DNA of 64,000 bases, from NCBI GenBank assembly GCA_036873755.1, contig JAVTVY010017285.1:1-64000 (forward strand), in the 5' to 3' direction. Position 1 is the stretch's first letter; every line of letters begins with the position of its first letter. Under the pieces are notes generated by a model. The model was not told the DNA's origin. It saw nothing but the letters and a program-made list of their open reading frames with translations, and made no database searches. The position numbers were made by a program, and so were the translations under genes. The DNA is from Hanleya hanleyi (taxonomy: Eukaryota > Mollusca > Polyplacophora > Lepidopleurida > Hanleyidae). Shown piece after piece: positions 44,801-57,391 of the stretch.

Positions 44801-46420
44801 TAAAAATAGTCTACGTTCCGATGCTTTGACACTTGATCCATGAGGTCATGCTGTTCGACGACTACGAGGAAAGGTGCTCAGCTTGACAGCCGTTATATAC
44901 CGCGTGTGAATTACGGAATATCATAGTGATCGAAACAGCGTAAATTAAGATAGGAAAGTTGAAAGTTGATAATCATTCATTATGCCGGTAAGCCGTGGTT
45001 CCTGTGAATTGAGCCACTGTATGATTTCTTGTTGTTGAACTATACCTAGTGAGCGACATGTGAGCTACAGAAATGTAACAGAACTATTTCTAGCGATATT
45101 ATTGCTTACTCAGAGAGTACAATGCCATCGAGATATCGGTCTGGATGATTGGCATTTGATTTTATTGCGTAACGGTCCATTTGTTTTCCTTACTGTGTAT
45201 TTTCACCACATTTCGGACAATTCTTGACAATTTACTTGCACATCTACATCTCTACCACAAGCAGATGTCTTACAAAAAATTTGCTAAGAAGTGACTATAC
45301 ACTATCAGGATTGTGATTATGAGGTGTCAAGAGACACTGTTGGTAGAGTATTGGAATTTCTTTCCTAATGATATATATTCAAGCATCTTTGGTATTGATT
45401 ACTTGCATGTAACTGGATAGGCACACACACAGTTCTTATTATTTTTTATATTGAGGTCCATTAGCTCTATTTTCTTAAGATATTGTTGTATACACTATGT
45501 TCGAGAATATTTGATTGCACCTTCAGAGATTCCTAAGAGTTCTGATGAATGCGGAGAGTGTGGAAGATTGGGAAACTATGTGCCTTGAATTGTTGAAATA
45601 TAGCGGCAGATTTTGAAATTCAGCAAGCCGAGCTAAATCCTGTTAGTTGTTTCCGGAAACTTTTCTAAATTTAATGTTGAACATTAGTGGGCAAATCGAA
45701 TAGTCATTGGACTTGCTGTAACATTCTGTTTCTTTGATTGCACATTGGTATGTCTAACAAAATCCATAATAGAGGTATGCTATTATTGAGGTGTTTTTTT
45801 TTAAATCCATGATAGTTGGTTGACATGGTTGAGTTACAGTAGTTTTATGACGGTAGAACGCTCTGTGTCACGACCTTGCTCTGCGACGGTAGGACTAGAT
45901 AGGCGCTGGCTATGGAATGTCACTGTGTTCTTTTTTTGCTGTTGTTGCAACGCGGCATAACATGAAGTTGTCATAGTGAGGTAGTGATATCAAGTTAGGC
46001 TTCGCAATGATGTGCTAACGCAGTTTATACTTGAACGTTACTAATGATAGCTGTGGTGGTTATCTTGCTTTATTTTTAAGGCACTACAGCGTTGAATCTA
46101 AGCTGTTGGATAGTGGCATTCACTGTACGTATTCCTGCTGTTTATCCACTTTTTATGGTTTTGACATTGACCCTTCAGAAGGCGGTTTGCTTCCTGGTTG
46201 AGATTATGGTGAGCTCTGGGAGAATTTTACCTTTCCCATGTGATTTCATGATATATATGTATTTGAATTTTGTTTTGTGGCCATATGTTTCTTCATGGTA
46301 GTTTGAAGCATTATATATATATATATATATATTCATTTAGAAAGTGATCGTATAACAGTATTTTCGTTATTTTGGGATTACACTGTCCTAGAATAGCACA
46401 AATTCTAGTGCTGAAAAATT

Positions 46421-46513
46421 GGCCGAGTCCCGTGCGGGATTCGAACCAGCGACCCCAGAGTCAGGCATCTAATCGCCAGCACTGTATGTCGGCGATCTAA
46501 TCCACTCGGTGCC
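46421..46513 (-). repeat. tRNA-like SINE head or tRNA pseudogene
   Basis: On the minus strand the 93-nt segment starts 'ggcaccgagtggatt' (A-box-like) and has a good B box, 'ggttcgaatcccgc', with a T stem pairing at four of five positions. The ends 'ggcaccgag' and 'ctcggcc' pair imperfectly. The length and poor fold argue against a functional tRNA. The rest of 44.8-49.35 kb shows no gene I can support; 47940-48060 looks like an old retroelement remnant. Confidence 0.5.
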
Positions 46514-49359
46514 TGTCTCTGGGGTCGCTATTGCAAAGATTTTGATCGCTTATGCAAAAGAAATATATCGAATGACGTATTGGTATATTTAGAATTTTCA
46601 GTTTTGGTATTTTGCGTTTCCAACTATGTTCTGTTTGTTTCGCGAGTTGTTTTTCAAACCTGCTTCAAGCCTGTACAACCTGTGGGTTTGATTTTTAACA
46701 AACATGAATTAACACTGCTGTCGCTCTAGCTCGTTAAACGTATTTCTGTGCACGGAATAAACCTTCAACTTCAACTCCATTTATTTTTCTATTTATCTTT
46801 TTCCGTTATTGCATATATAATCGCGTATTAGATTGCATGCGATCCTGTTCACCCTCTTATTTTAAATCTATAGTGGATGGCACATAGAGTTGTTTTTTGA
46901 GAAATAATAATTAACTTGCGATAGGAGAAAGATGTAACTATGAGACATGATTTTGAAGATTTGAACTCATCTATATTTTATTACATGGCATATAATCGAT
47001 TATAGATTTAACTGATCTTTGTGTTTTGCTGTATAGTATATTTGTCCATGTTAAAAGCGTTGATCGGTATAGATATGGTGCCGTGATTTTCTCCAACTTG
47101 ACCAACAATAGAGGTCAGGTTTCCTGTCAGTGCATGTTCTAAAGTGAACTGATACAATCCTTAAACAGGATTTAATACTTGACTTTTAATTAAGGTCCGA
47201 GTTCATTGGGGTCTGGTACTTCTGATTTTGACATCTACAAAAGCTCTTCAGTTAACCTTGTAAGTTAGTGTCAATTATATATGCATGATTTGATACGTGA
47301 ACTATATTGTATAAAAGAGAACAAACAAGTTGCATCTTTAGTTATAGTACCATCACGGTTCCAGTGTGTGTGGATTTCACAATCGATACAGTCGATATTA
47401 CAGAGGTTCCGTCAGAAGCTTGTTTGATCCATCTTACCATGTTACCCGAGTCTTGAAATCCTAGCGCAATGCTAGGTCGAAATCTGGAATTATGAAGTCT
47501 GGCATGGAGCTAAATGCAAATACAACTGATGCTTTGGCCACGACTAAGGCGTCAAATCCGACAAACAGTAAGCAGAAATGGTTCATGGCCATTTACCGTG
47601 ACAATAACTGAACTACTTTCCGGCATACTACTACATGTATTACGAAAAACACTGGTTTCATAAAATTTGAAAATCCCACTACGAAGGTAAGAATGATAAC
47701 CCAGAGCAGCGGTACGACTGTCTCAGAAGTTCTTTTGGGACCACACAGGGATTATAATGAGTTGGATTATTAGATACCCCAAACCAAATATTAGTACCAA
47801 CAGTAAAGCATCAGCGTAAATTAATTAGGCACCGAATATTAAGAGGCGTTGCTTTCGTAGTGTCCATGGGAATGTGGTATTGATCACCGGCTATGAGAGT
47901 CCTGGATTTGCGATGCGCGGTGGTGTTTTCGAATCTTGCCATAATGGATGCTGCAATAATGTGGTAATGTTGATTGAAATCGTCACATTATTCACAAGAT
48001 TTAGCAAATGGTATAAGGTGAAATAGGTAGGTATATGCTAAATCCAAGTTTGAAGCTTATTGTCCAAGAATGGACATATGTCAAACCTGTAATGGTCTAT
48101 CTTGTCGTAGATCTAGAGTCAATGAGACGGGTTTCAAATCAATTTTTAGAATATATTCTTCGAAATGTATTGTTATATAGAGAGTTTCTTGGCAATTCAA
48201 TGAAGGGATAATGCCTTATCGTAACTGTAATTTTGTGCTGTGATGGACATCATGCTTTGTGTATCGAATAATAAAAGGGAAGCCTATTGAGATCGAAAGG
48301 TCAAGGTCACTGTGAACCAATACTCAGGAAGTCATTGAAGAGAAAATTCAAAGAAGGTCATGCTGGATATATAACCAAGTATTCAAAGCAGGGAGATTAT
48401 CTTTTCGGAGAATGAGAAGGAACGAGCTTTGCACAGAAACTCTCCACAGTCTATGATAACATGCTTATGTATTAGCTACTAACTTATGTATCTAAAAACT
48501 ACCCGCAGTGATATGATAATCGGTGTCAGAATTCGTTGTAGTTCACCTTGTTCTTTGTTTATCTTTGACCAAGTCATCCGCTTCCAGTACGAGCAGTAGT
48601 TCCACCGTCCAATTTTTATCAGCGAGCCTGTCATCTTCTTTTTCACATTATCGCGAATTAAATTGCCCGATATTAAACTCAAATAGATGTATTTGAAACT
48701 AAAACGAGATCAAAAATAACGAACTTGAAGCGTCACAGATTCATTACATCATCTTAAGTGGCTAGTGTTGACCGAAATATGTCCACCTCCAACATTAGAG
48801 AGCGATTGTTTCGTCTTAAACATTTTCTCGTATGGATACATATCTATGACCGCTCTGAGATTTATGCCTGTTTCATCCGTTCGAAGCAGGAAAACTTAGG
48901 CTCATTGCTTTGACCATGACCATCTAACTTATTAAGCATGGCAACTGAGTGTATGGAGATGTTACATCTTTTATCCGTTTAACTTAATACACCAAATGAA
49001 CAGATAAATTCCCAATCAAATCAGTCGAAGCTCTGATAAGGTTATGCCCTTAAGATACCAAAACAAATCTTATTTAGCACCAAAACTAATGGTCGACCTG
49101 CGACGATTTTTGGCGATTCCTAAATGTCAAAGATGGATCCTTGATTGAGACCGATTTGCCCACACATGGGACTGGCATAGGTTGACTCTGAGCAATTCGC
49201 TCTTCTTGGTTGTCTGATCACCAAACTTTCAACGTATTTACCACAGGAAATGTTCAGAACTTTAAACTTTGATAGAGTTAACCGTTTTTCCGATAAAAGG
49301 AAAATATCTCTGTTTTTCAACGGCGGTCATTTTGCATGGTTGATGTTAACAAGGGTAAA

Positions 49360-50940
49360 GAATAATGTAGAACATCAGAGTGTAGGTAACCGATATTGTA
49401 TTGGGCAGCACCTCTAAATACACATCAGGGTGTAGGTAACCGATTGATATTGGGCAGCACCTCTAAATACACCTCAGAGTTTTAGCAGGTAACCGATATG
49501 ATATTGGGCAGCACCTCTAAATACACATCAGAGAGTAGGTAACCGATATGATATTGGGCAGCACCTCTAAATATAGGTAACCGATATCATATTGGGCAGT
49601 ACCTCTAAATACACCTCAGAGTTTTAGCAGGTAACCGATATGATATTGGGAAGCACCTCTAAATACACCTCAGAGTTTTAGCAGGTAACCGATATGATAT
49701 TGGGCAGTACCTCTAAATACACATCAGAGAGTAGGTAACCGATATGATATTGAGCAGCACCTATAAATATAGGTAACCGATATGATATTGGGCAGCACCT
49801 CTAAATACACCTCAGAGTTTTAGTAGGTAACCGATATGATATTGGGCAGCACCTCTAAATACACATCAGAGAGTAGGTAACCGATATGATATTGAGCAGC
49901 ACCTCTAAATATAGGTAACCGATATGATAATGGGCAGCACCTCTAAATACACATCAGAGAATAGGTAACCGATATGATATTGAGCAGCACCTCTAAATAT
50001 AGGTAACCGATATGATATTGGGCAGCACCTCTAAATACACCTCAGAGTTTTAGTAGGTAACCGATATGATATTGGGCAGCACCTCTAAATACACATCAGA
50101 GAGTAGGTAACCGATATGATATTGAGCAGCACCTCTAAATACAGGTAACCGATATGATATTGGGCAGCACCTCTAAATACACCTCAGAGTTTTAGTAGGT
50201 AACCGATATGATATTGGGCAGCACCTCTAAATACACATCAGAGAGTAGGTAACCGATATGATATTGAGCAGCACCTCTAAATATAGGTAACCGATATGAT
50301 ATTGGGCAGCATCTCTAAATACACATCAGAGAGTAGGTAACCGATATGATATTGAGCAGCGCCTCTAAATATAGGTAACCGATATGATATTGGACAGCAC
50401 CTCTAAATACACATCAGAGAGTAGGTAACCGATATGATATTGAGCAGCACCTCTAAATATAGGTAACCGATATGATATTGAGCAGCACTTCTAAATACAC
50501 ATCAGAGAGTAGGTAACCGATATGATATTGAGCAGCACCTCTAAATACACATCAGAGAGTGGGTGACCGATATGATATTGAGCAGCACCTCTAAATACAC
50601 ATCAGAGATTATCAGAGAGTAGGTAACCGATATGATATTGAGCAGCACCTCTAAATATAGGTAACCGATATGATATTGGACAGCACCTCTAAATACACAT
50701 CAGAGAGTAGGTAACCGGTATGATATTGAGCAGCACCTCTAAATATAGGTAACCGATATGATATTGAGCAGCACTTCTAAATACACATCAGAGAGTAGGT
50801 AACCGATATGATATTGAGCAGCACCTCTAAATACACATCAGAGAGTAGGTAACTGATATGATATTGAGCAGCACCTCTAAATACACATCAGAGAGTAGGT
50901 AACCGATATGATATTGAGCAGCACTTCTAAATAAATATAC
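49360..50940 (+). repeat. Minisatellite of about 50/37-bp alternating units
   Basis: About 40 copies of 'aggtaaccgatatgatattg' plus 'gcagcacctctaaata', followed either directly by the next unit or by 'cacatcagagagt' or 'cacctcagagttttagcagg'. Long and short units alternate in runs, giving a higher-order pattern. Confidence 0.9.
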
Positions 50941-51010
50941 GGCTCATGTTCATGTGACGGATCTTCAAATCAAATTATGAAAACCAAAGTTTCCTGCATT
51001 TAGTTTCTGT

Positions 51011-51111
51011 TATGGAAGGCGATAGGGGCCAATCGTATTCTCGCGGTTTTGCCTTATGTACCCATTTTATTCATAGGGCGAGAACGCGAGTGGCCGCTAT
51101 CGCCTTCCATA
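51011..51111. repeat. 101-bp hairpin-forming inverted repeat
   Basis: Arms of about 36 bases start 'tatggaaggcgatag' and pair with the segment ending at 51111. An 85-residue frame crosses it but is not otherwise supported. Confidence 0.65.
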
Positions 51112-51359
51112 TTCTGTATATATTCTTCAATACCGTGGGTTTTATGGTGGAGTGGGCACTTGTTCTGGTGATCTATATGACCTTGAGCTACTCACTAATA
51201 GCCCGATATTCGGTCCTAAATGACGACACACAGTCAACCAAATTAACTTCTGTTCCACATCTCTATTAGACATTTATCTGCAATGTGGAGAAAAGTATCG
51301 TATATGGGTTAGAACATAAGAGCCGGACACTCGTAGCCACCGGACATTCTTAGCCTACA

Positions 51360-51625
51360 CACCAGCAAGACATGATGATGATACAAAAAAATATAATCCG
51401 TATCGCTGATCAGTATTATTAATCCGTATGATATTCGTTGTGAAGTAGTCATGTAGAGAATGACGTATGTCAGTCACACTTTGATTGTGACTGTTCATAT
51501 GAACACCATGATGATCTTGAAGTACATGGGTTCATACGGCCCCTAGCCTCGGGTTGAGTGGACTTAACCGTAAAACGTAACGCCTAGGGCTGGCACGCTA
51601 CGCTTTAACGCTCAGTCAAAACGAT
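51360..51625 (-). repeat. Retroelement 3'-region fragment
   Basis: Contains 'atccgtatcgctgatcagta' and 'acatgggttcatacggcccc', as at 61.6-61.77 kb; truncated on both sides. Confidence 0.6.
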
Positions 51626-51943
51626 GTAAAACTGCATGTCTAGATGGAATTATAAAAGTATATTATAGAAAGAGTTGAGTAATGAGTAATGATGAGAACA
51701 TGGGAAATGGTAAAGAAAAGGGGAATAGATCAACTAGCGTGGTCAATCAATGAAGCCAGAGGTGGAATATTTCGACAAGAGTCCTTCCAAGTGTGAACTC
51801 ATATCACTACCAGTACTTTGTGAGAAATGTACCAATAAACTGATAAAACTCATGCAGCACGTTTGCCGATATAAACTAGATACATTCGATCGCATACGAT
51901 CGTGGAGGCATCCTTTTTGCATGTTAAGTAAAGGAAACATTCA

Positions 51944-54000
51944 AGTAGTATATAGGGTTGATTAACCCGCATATTGACCTTTGACCTCAGAAATTTGCAT
52001 ATCACGTGACAGAGGTCAAAGGTCAATGAGTGCACTTGAGTTGACCTGTATCTCTTCATCTTGTCTTTGACCGTGGATCATGTTTAGACATGTTAGGGTT
52101 GGGGTTTTTCCCATCACGTGCGGTATGACGTCACTTCCGGTCTGGGTGAATGGGGCGTGACCTGTGAACCTGATAGGACATGTACTGACCTGTCTGTGGG
52201 GTTTTCCCCTACAATGTCGTTCACCTTCGTGTGTCTTCGGTCACCTCCGTGTCTCTTCGGTCACCTCCGTGTCTTTTTCGGTCAGGTCCGTGTCTTTTCG
52301 GGTACGAATACAATATACTGGCCTGTATGGGGTATGGGGATGGTCATTTTTGAACATGATAGGACATGTACTGAGCTGTCTGTGGGGTTTTCCCGCCAGA
52401 ATTTCGCTGTCGTCTGCTTGGGCTGGGGGTTGTCACGTGCCGAACACCTGGCTCCCCGAATTGCAACATTGTTGCACGTTCGCTACAATGTTGCGGTGAA
52501 CACCTGGTCTGGTGCATATGTGTCTGCGTGAGTGAGTTCACGTGCCGAACACCTGGCTCCCCGAATTGCAACAATGTTGCACGTTCGATACAATGTTGCG
52601 GCGAGCGTGAACACCTGGTCTGGCGTCTGCGTGAGTGAGCTCACGTGCCGAACACCTGGCTCCCTGAGATCAAGGCATGTCCAGACTTGTTCTGGGTTGT
52701 ACAGTTCTGCCATGCAGAGGACGGGTACTAGGAATGCATATTAAATCTATAGACAAAGTGTATGGAAATAGACGTGTTGGGGTCTAGGTGGGCCACTAGT
52801 GGGTCGATGGAGTCGTATGAGGTATCAATGTGAAGCATTCGTGAAGGCGCATCCGACGGGCTGGGTGTGGGGTTGAAATATCGTCATTCTGCGCATGCGC
52901 GGTAGACAAAGGAAATAGCCGTTTTGGGGTCTAGGTGGGCCACTAATGGACCGATAGGGTCGAGTGAGGTATCAATGTGAAGCCTATGTGAGGTGGCATC
53001 CCACTGGGTGGATGTTGGGTCGGAATATCGTCATTCTGCGCATGCGCAATAGACAAAGGGTATGAAAATAGACGTTTTGGGATCTACGTGAGCCACTAAT
53101 GAGCCGATGGAGTTCAGTGAGGTATCAACGTGAAGCATATGTGGGGGAGGGGGCATCCGATTGGACTAGTGTCTAGGCCGTTGTCAACATTCTGCGCATG
53201 CGCAGACAGGGAATTCTGGGAAAAGGGTGTGGAAATAGACGTTTTAGGGTTTAGGTGAGCCCCTAATGATCCTATGGTGTCGTATGAGGTCTTATTTTGA
53301 AGCTGTCGTGAGGGAGCATCCGCCTGGGCTAGTGTGTCGTTCGTTGTCAATAGTCTGCGCATGCGCATTCTGGCCGTAGTATAGAAATAGACGTGTTGGG
53401 ATTTAGGTGGGCCACTATTGGGCCGATGGGATCGAGTGAGGTATCAATGTAAAGCATACGTGAGGAAGTATCCAACGGGCTGGGTGTGACGTGGAACTGA
53501 CGTCATTCTGCGCATGCGCAGTAGAGAAAGTGTATGGATATATACATTTTTGCGCCCACATGGGTCACTATGGGTCCGATGGAGTCGTATGAGGTCTTAT
53601 GTTGAAGCTCTCGTGGAGGAGCATCCGATTGGACTGATGGTTCATCCGTGTTCAATGGTCTACGCATGCGCAGTCTGGTCGTAGTATAGAAAGCAGGCAA
53701 TTTGGGGTGTTTTAACCCACCACTATGGGTCCATGGTTGTGGTTGGGTGGTGTGGGTTCTGCGCACAGACGTCACTTCCGGGTTTCACTAAAACTACCTT
53801 CGAACACAGAAGAGTTCCAATGTTCCCCTTAGACGTAGGGTCCGGATGTTCAACATCCGGGTTTTCCCCGCCCCGGCCCGGCCCGTCCCGGTCCCGCCCC
53901 GCCCCGCCCCGGCCGCAGCGCGCGAGCGCGCGGGTTACTCCGGCCGCAGCGCGCGCGTGCGCCTTTTCCGGCCGCAGCCCTGCGCGGGTGAATTTTGGAT
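51944..54000 (+). repeat. Polinton 2 terminal arm
   Basis: The motif cluster comes first (51975-52140, with DR1, ATTTGCAT, CACGTG, DR1 and TGACGTCA/ETS). Next are the 18-bp repeat, three 'ccgaacacctggctcc' units, then six NRF1-type palindrome units (52890, 53037, 53193, 53356, 53509, 53661) and a GC-rich block (53870-53990). It holds no gene. Confidence 0.85.
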
Positions 54001-54140
54001 TATCCTAGGCCACTGATGGGCTACTTTCTCCACTGTGTTCGAAGCCAGTTTCCCCACATGTCTGTTATAGCCTTCATGCATTATGCTCATATAGAAAACG
54101 CACAAGACGGGGTTTTTTGGGTGAGATCTCATTTTGCTTT

Positions 54141-54146
54141 TTTATT
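54141..54146 (-). terminator. Poly(A) signal of the Polinton 2 protease transcript
   Basis: AATAAA on the minus strand, about 155 bp past the protease stop. Confidence 0.6.
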
Positions 54147-54184
54147 CAACAACAACAACGTGAGAACAACCACGTGAAAACTGA

Positions 54185-54325
54185 AGCCCAGAACAGGGGG
54201 CTTGTACATTGAAATCGATAGAACTTAAGCCCAGAACAGGGGGCTTGAACATTGAAAGAACTTAAGCCCAGAACAGGGGGGCTTGTACATTGAAAGAACT
54301 TAAGCCCAGAACGGGGCTTGTACAT
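54185..54325 (-). repeat. Tandem copies of protease terminal codons, Polinton 2
   Basis: Three or four 'cccagaacaggggg' units extend the gene's 3' end, as in copy 1 but with different unit lengths. Confidence 0.75.
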
Positions 54326-54773
54326 TGAAATGATGGGCGGCCCAGTCATATACGAGTACATCTCGGTCCTCGGCCTTGGGGTACTCGTCAAACATCTGTA
54401 CGATGGTAGATAAGGTTCTTCCCCGGCATCGATGGTACAGGTAAAACAAGCAATATTGTCCGCACACGCTACTGGTCAGGCTTTGCAACGTTTGACTGTT
54501 CCAACACCACGTCTCTGTGCCTTGATCCATGAAGTCTGTTAAATCGGGATGGAGGGGTGGCAGGCCGTACGGGTCAAAGTATTCGCCCTGCTGTTCTGTC
54601 AAGTACACGGCCACCCAATGTTCACCGGGCCGATCCATCGGGTCCGTGTTGAGAACGTAAGCAGCAGGATACATACGGTCTAATGGGAACACATCTCGGG
54701 CGAACACCCCTTGAAAGACCATACGTGTCTCTGGGTCATTCTCCAGCACGGTGGTTATCTGATCTGTATCCAT
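54300..54773 (-). CDS. Adenain-like maturation protease, Polinton 2
   Basis: Encodes 157 residues from the ATG at 54773, with the capsid stop ending one base before. His52, Asp67, Gln97 and Cys104 (SSVCGQYC) are all preserved. It differs from the copy 1 enzyme at only a handful of residues (for example MDTDQ against MDRDQ). It is one of the few intact genes in this otherwise broken element. Confidence 0.9.
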   Translation of the reverse strand: MDTDQITTVLENDPETRMVFQGVFARDVFPLDRMYPAAYVLNTDPMDRPGEHWVAVYLTEQQGEYFDPYGLPPLHPDLTDFMDQGTETWCWNSQTLQSLTSSVCGQYCLFYLYHRCRGRTLSTIVQMFDEYPKAEDRDVLVYDWAAHHFNVQAPFWA

Positions 54774-54774
54774 G

Positions 54775-55583
54775 TTAGGTGGAGAAGTCACACAGGACGT
54801 TGCGTGCCTTGTCCACTTGAATGATGTTGTCAAACTCGACGTAGTAGATCACATTGACGGTGCTCCGGAGGGCTCGTGCAAAGTGGATTTCCAACCGTAA
54901 ATTGCCTTGCTTGGCGAGGGCCAGCTGATGGTCGTTCTCTAAGGTGGGGGTCAGATCGAAACAGAACAACGTGTATCCGTTCGCGTAGTCCTCCCGACTG
55001 ATCATATTCCCTTCGTCCTGGTTGATTTGACCGGTGGCTGTAAACAGGCTCTGATAGGCTCGAATGAAATTCGCGCGCCCAAAGTTCGGTGTTAAGGCCG
55101 TGGCTGGGACCTGTTGTCCATCCACATGCAGGGCCACAAAATTGATGCCGAAATGTTTAAAGTCAAACGGGTTCTCTGGGTAGGCTCCGCTGAAACTGGT
55201 ATTTTCCACACAGGCCAGGATCAATCGCTTGGGTAGTTCCCCCAGGAACAGGTTTTCTTTGTTGGCGCTCATATTTCCAGCAGACACAGAGAACACTTTG
55301 GTTTGCACACGTCGGATAGGGTACTGGGCTGGTTTTGTTTCCAAGGCTTTGAGGTGTCCCAATTGAACGGCTGGATTCGGTTTCACTTTTCGGACATACA
55401 GGACTGCGTCTTGGATGACAATCTTATAGTCAGCTGCATGTCTACGTTAGTGGCCATCAAGGCGAAGGTCGGAGGCGCCCGTATCAGTCGGATTTTGATG
55501 GGGATCTTGTTCAAGAGGTACCGCTCTTGCATGAAGATGTCTGCGTGCAGTCGACCCATGAGATCCACCGAGACGCCGTTCGC
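54775..55583 (-). pseudogene. Major capsid protein, C-terminal part only, frameshifted
   Basis: The 203 C-terminal residues (from KPNPAVQLGHLKAL) match the chimera of copy 1 almost exactly. Upstream, a 4-base deletion near 55436 shifts the frame within the TNVD region. At about 55583 the sequence joins a different gene (the small glycine-rich protein), so the capsid N-terminal half is missing. The family is the F54H12.2-like Polinton capsid group, probably double-jelly-roll. Confidence 0.75.
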
Positions 55584-55726
55584 CGTTTGACGATGCTCCC
55601 GAGTATGTTCCCCAGTCCATGTCCTCGTTGCATGCGTGCACCACTAAAGTCCGGAAGGCCACCGCCGGCCTGTTGGCCATAATAGTCCATATAGCTGCGT
55701 GCATCGCACTCGTAAGGCACCTTCAT
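55584..55726 (-). pseudogene. Glycine-rich small virion-type protein, 5' part only
   Basis: Starts MKVPYECDARSYMDYYG and continues GLPDFSGARMQRGHGLG. Its ATG overlaps the stop of the penton-like gene by one base (TAATG). The pattern of an N-terminal aromatic/Gly-rich start before the capsid gene is what Polintons show for a small membrane-active or capsid-cement protein; the role is inferred. It is cut after about 48 codons by the deletion that also removed the capsid N-terminus. Confidence 0.5.
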
Positions 55727-56514
55727 TATACAAAGTGGGGAGCACGTGCTTGTCGAAAATGAAGCGTCAGCACCACTTTGCCGCGTTCGAATGTCACCGG
55801 TCGCCCCGTGTCATCTCTTATATCCACCGTGATAGTGTTGATGTCGGTTTGTCGTACGGGTAGGTAGAGCATGTGGGTGAAACTGTGGGTGACTTGATCT
55901 CCATACGTCTTTTTAATGGGTACCATCCGTAACAGAGGTGTGTTGATATCGCCCACGATGTGGTTGTCCACCACGTCCGAGTAGACGTAGAGTCCGTACA
56001 TACCCGACTTCATATCCATCGGGATCTCGCCTTGGTGGGCGGTGGGACCAGCGAACGTCTGTAGATCGAAACCCAGTATTTGCTGTAGGATAGGACTCAG
56101 TACGACACTCGCGTTGGCGGTGACGATAAGCTGTGCCTTGTCGTTGTGTGCGTTGTAATCGAAGTCCACGTGATTCTTGAAGGGATAGGTTTTGATGGGT
56201 TTTGAAACATTCGTGACCTCCCGTAGAGCCTTATAATGCAACAGTCTTGTCAGCCCACCGATGAACTCCTTGGGAGTATCGTATTGGCCTTCGGGGAGGG
56301 TGAATCAGGTGTCTTTTCCTTCGTAGGTCACCTCGTACCACACTTCATTGGCTCACACGTTGTGCCACGAGTAAGGGTATTGGATATCCACGAGGCCACA
56401 GTCCCAGCGCCCAGGTAAATGCAACGGTTGCGGTAACTGGGTCACGTACTTGGCGAAGGTGTTGTCAGGAAACACATCCAGCGAACTGTTACTGGGTAGG
56501 GTGAGGTAAAACAT
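55726..56514 (-). pseudogene. Minor capsid (penton-like) protein with two in-frame TGA codons
   Basis: The frame runs for 262 codons from the ATG at 56514 (start MFYLTLPSNSS) to the TAA at 55726. In-frame TGA codons follow '...PYSWHNV' (about residue 53) and 'YEGKDT' (about residue 69). The rest is open and ends with a beta-rich stretch, DIRDDTGRPVTFERGKVVLT then LHFRQAR. This matches the Polinton minor capsid family, thought to be a single jelly roll at the vertices. It is followed directly by the next gene with a one-base overlap. The gene is absent from copy 1. Confidence 0.7.
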
Positions 56515-56601
56515 GGCGACTGAGCTGTCCTGCTGCTGCTTTTGGTTTTAATAGGTTTTCCAGGCCTTGGGCGGTTGTGTCCGGCGTCGTGTTCGTCGCG
56601 G

Positions 56602-57377
56602 TCACTTGCTACGTGTCACGGCTCTGGAGATGTGGGGTGTCTTGATCAAGGGTGGTTTTTTAAAGGTGTGAAAAGAAGGTGCCCGTTGTGGTGGTGGAGT
56701 TTTGGGGGGTGACTCCGGTTCCCACTCGGATTCCCAAGAAGGTAGTGGGCCACTCGGCGATTGCTGGGTTCGCTGCATCCAGGCCCAGCGCTCGGGGTTC
56801 CCCACCAATTCCTGCGGTACATGCATGTCTTTCAAGCCTTGAGCGAAGACCTCCCATCCTCGGGATCCGTGTGCGACCTGCGTTTACGCATCAGGTCATT
56901 CACTAAATCCGTCATGTGGGTCCCGGGGACCACCTGATTCTGTACCAGTAGTTCGCCTTTATCATTCCAAGTCATGTTAGGATTCTGTTTCATCCGTTGT
57001 AATACCAGGCCAGCTTGTTTCTTGAGCGATGCAGGTACACTCTTCAGGACTTCGTCTTCCACCCACTGTGGGGCTGTGGGTGGTACCCCTGGTAATGGCC
57101 GCTGTTGGAGCGGTGCTGAGGTCGGCGGTGTGTAGCGTGGTGGTGGTGGTGGTGGTGGTGGTGGTGGTGGGGAAGAGAGGGTTTTGTATTGGTCCATGAA
57201 CGTCATGTACCGTTGAAGCGTCTCATTGTACCGTTGTACTTTCTCACTGTCGCTTGACCCCGGTCTTTGTAAGATCTGTTGCATCTCTTCATCGAGGGTG
57301 TTTATGGTCTTCACCGTAGGTGGGACAGGGTATGGCGATTGGAGGTTTTAAAGGAACCGTGGTTCGACGAGGACCAT
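56602..57377 (-). pseudogene. Proline-rich conserved Polinton protein, frameshifted
   Basis: A start at 57377 or 57395 (the latter overlapping the preceding stop as ATGA) reads MVLVEPRFL before a frameshift near 57355. The main part then runs from about 57340 with a helical region (LDEEMQQILQR), a run of 11 prolines (near 57150) and the motif WNDKGELLVQNQVVPGTHM. A second frameshift near 56850 separates the end, which reads HVPQELVGNPERWAW and a basic, Pro-rich tail. The function of this Polinton gene is unknown. Confidence 0.6.
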
Positions 57378-57391
57378 TTTTTTCGTGTGGT

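Noticed and set aside
46092..46301. Hydrophobic 69-residue frame
   Set aside because: AT-rich region, non-ATG start, no homologue or promoter; likely chance.
49360..50940. CRISPR-like appearance of the alternating repeats
   Set aside because: The intervals between repeats are themselves the same few sequences, no cas genes are present and the context is an animal genome; it is a minisatellite.
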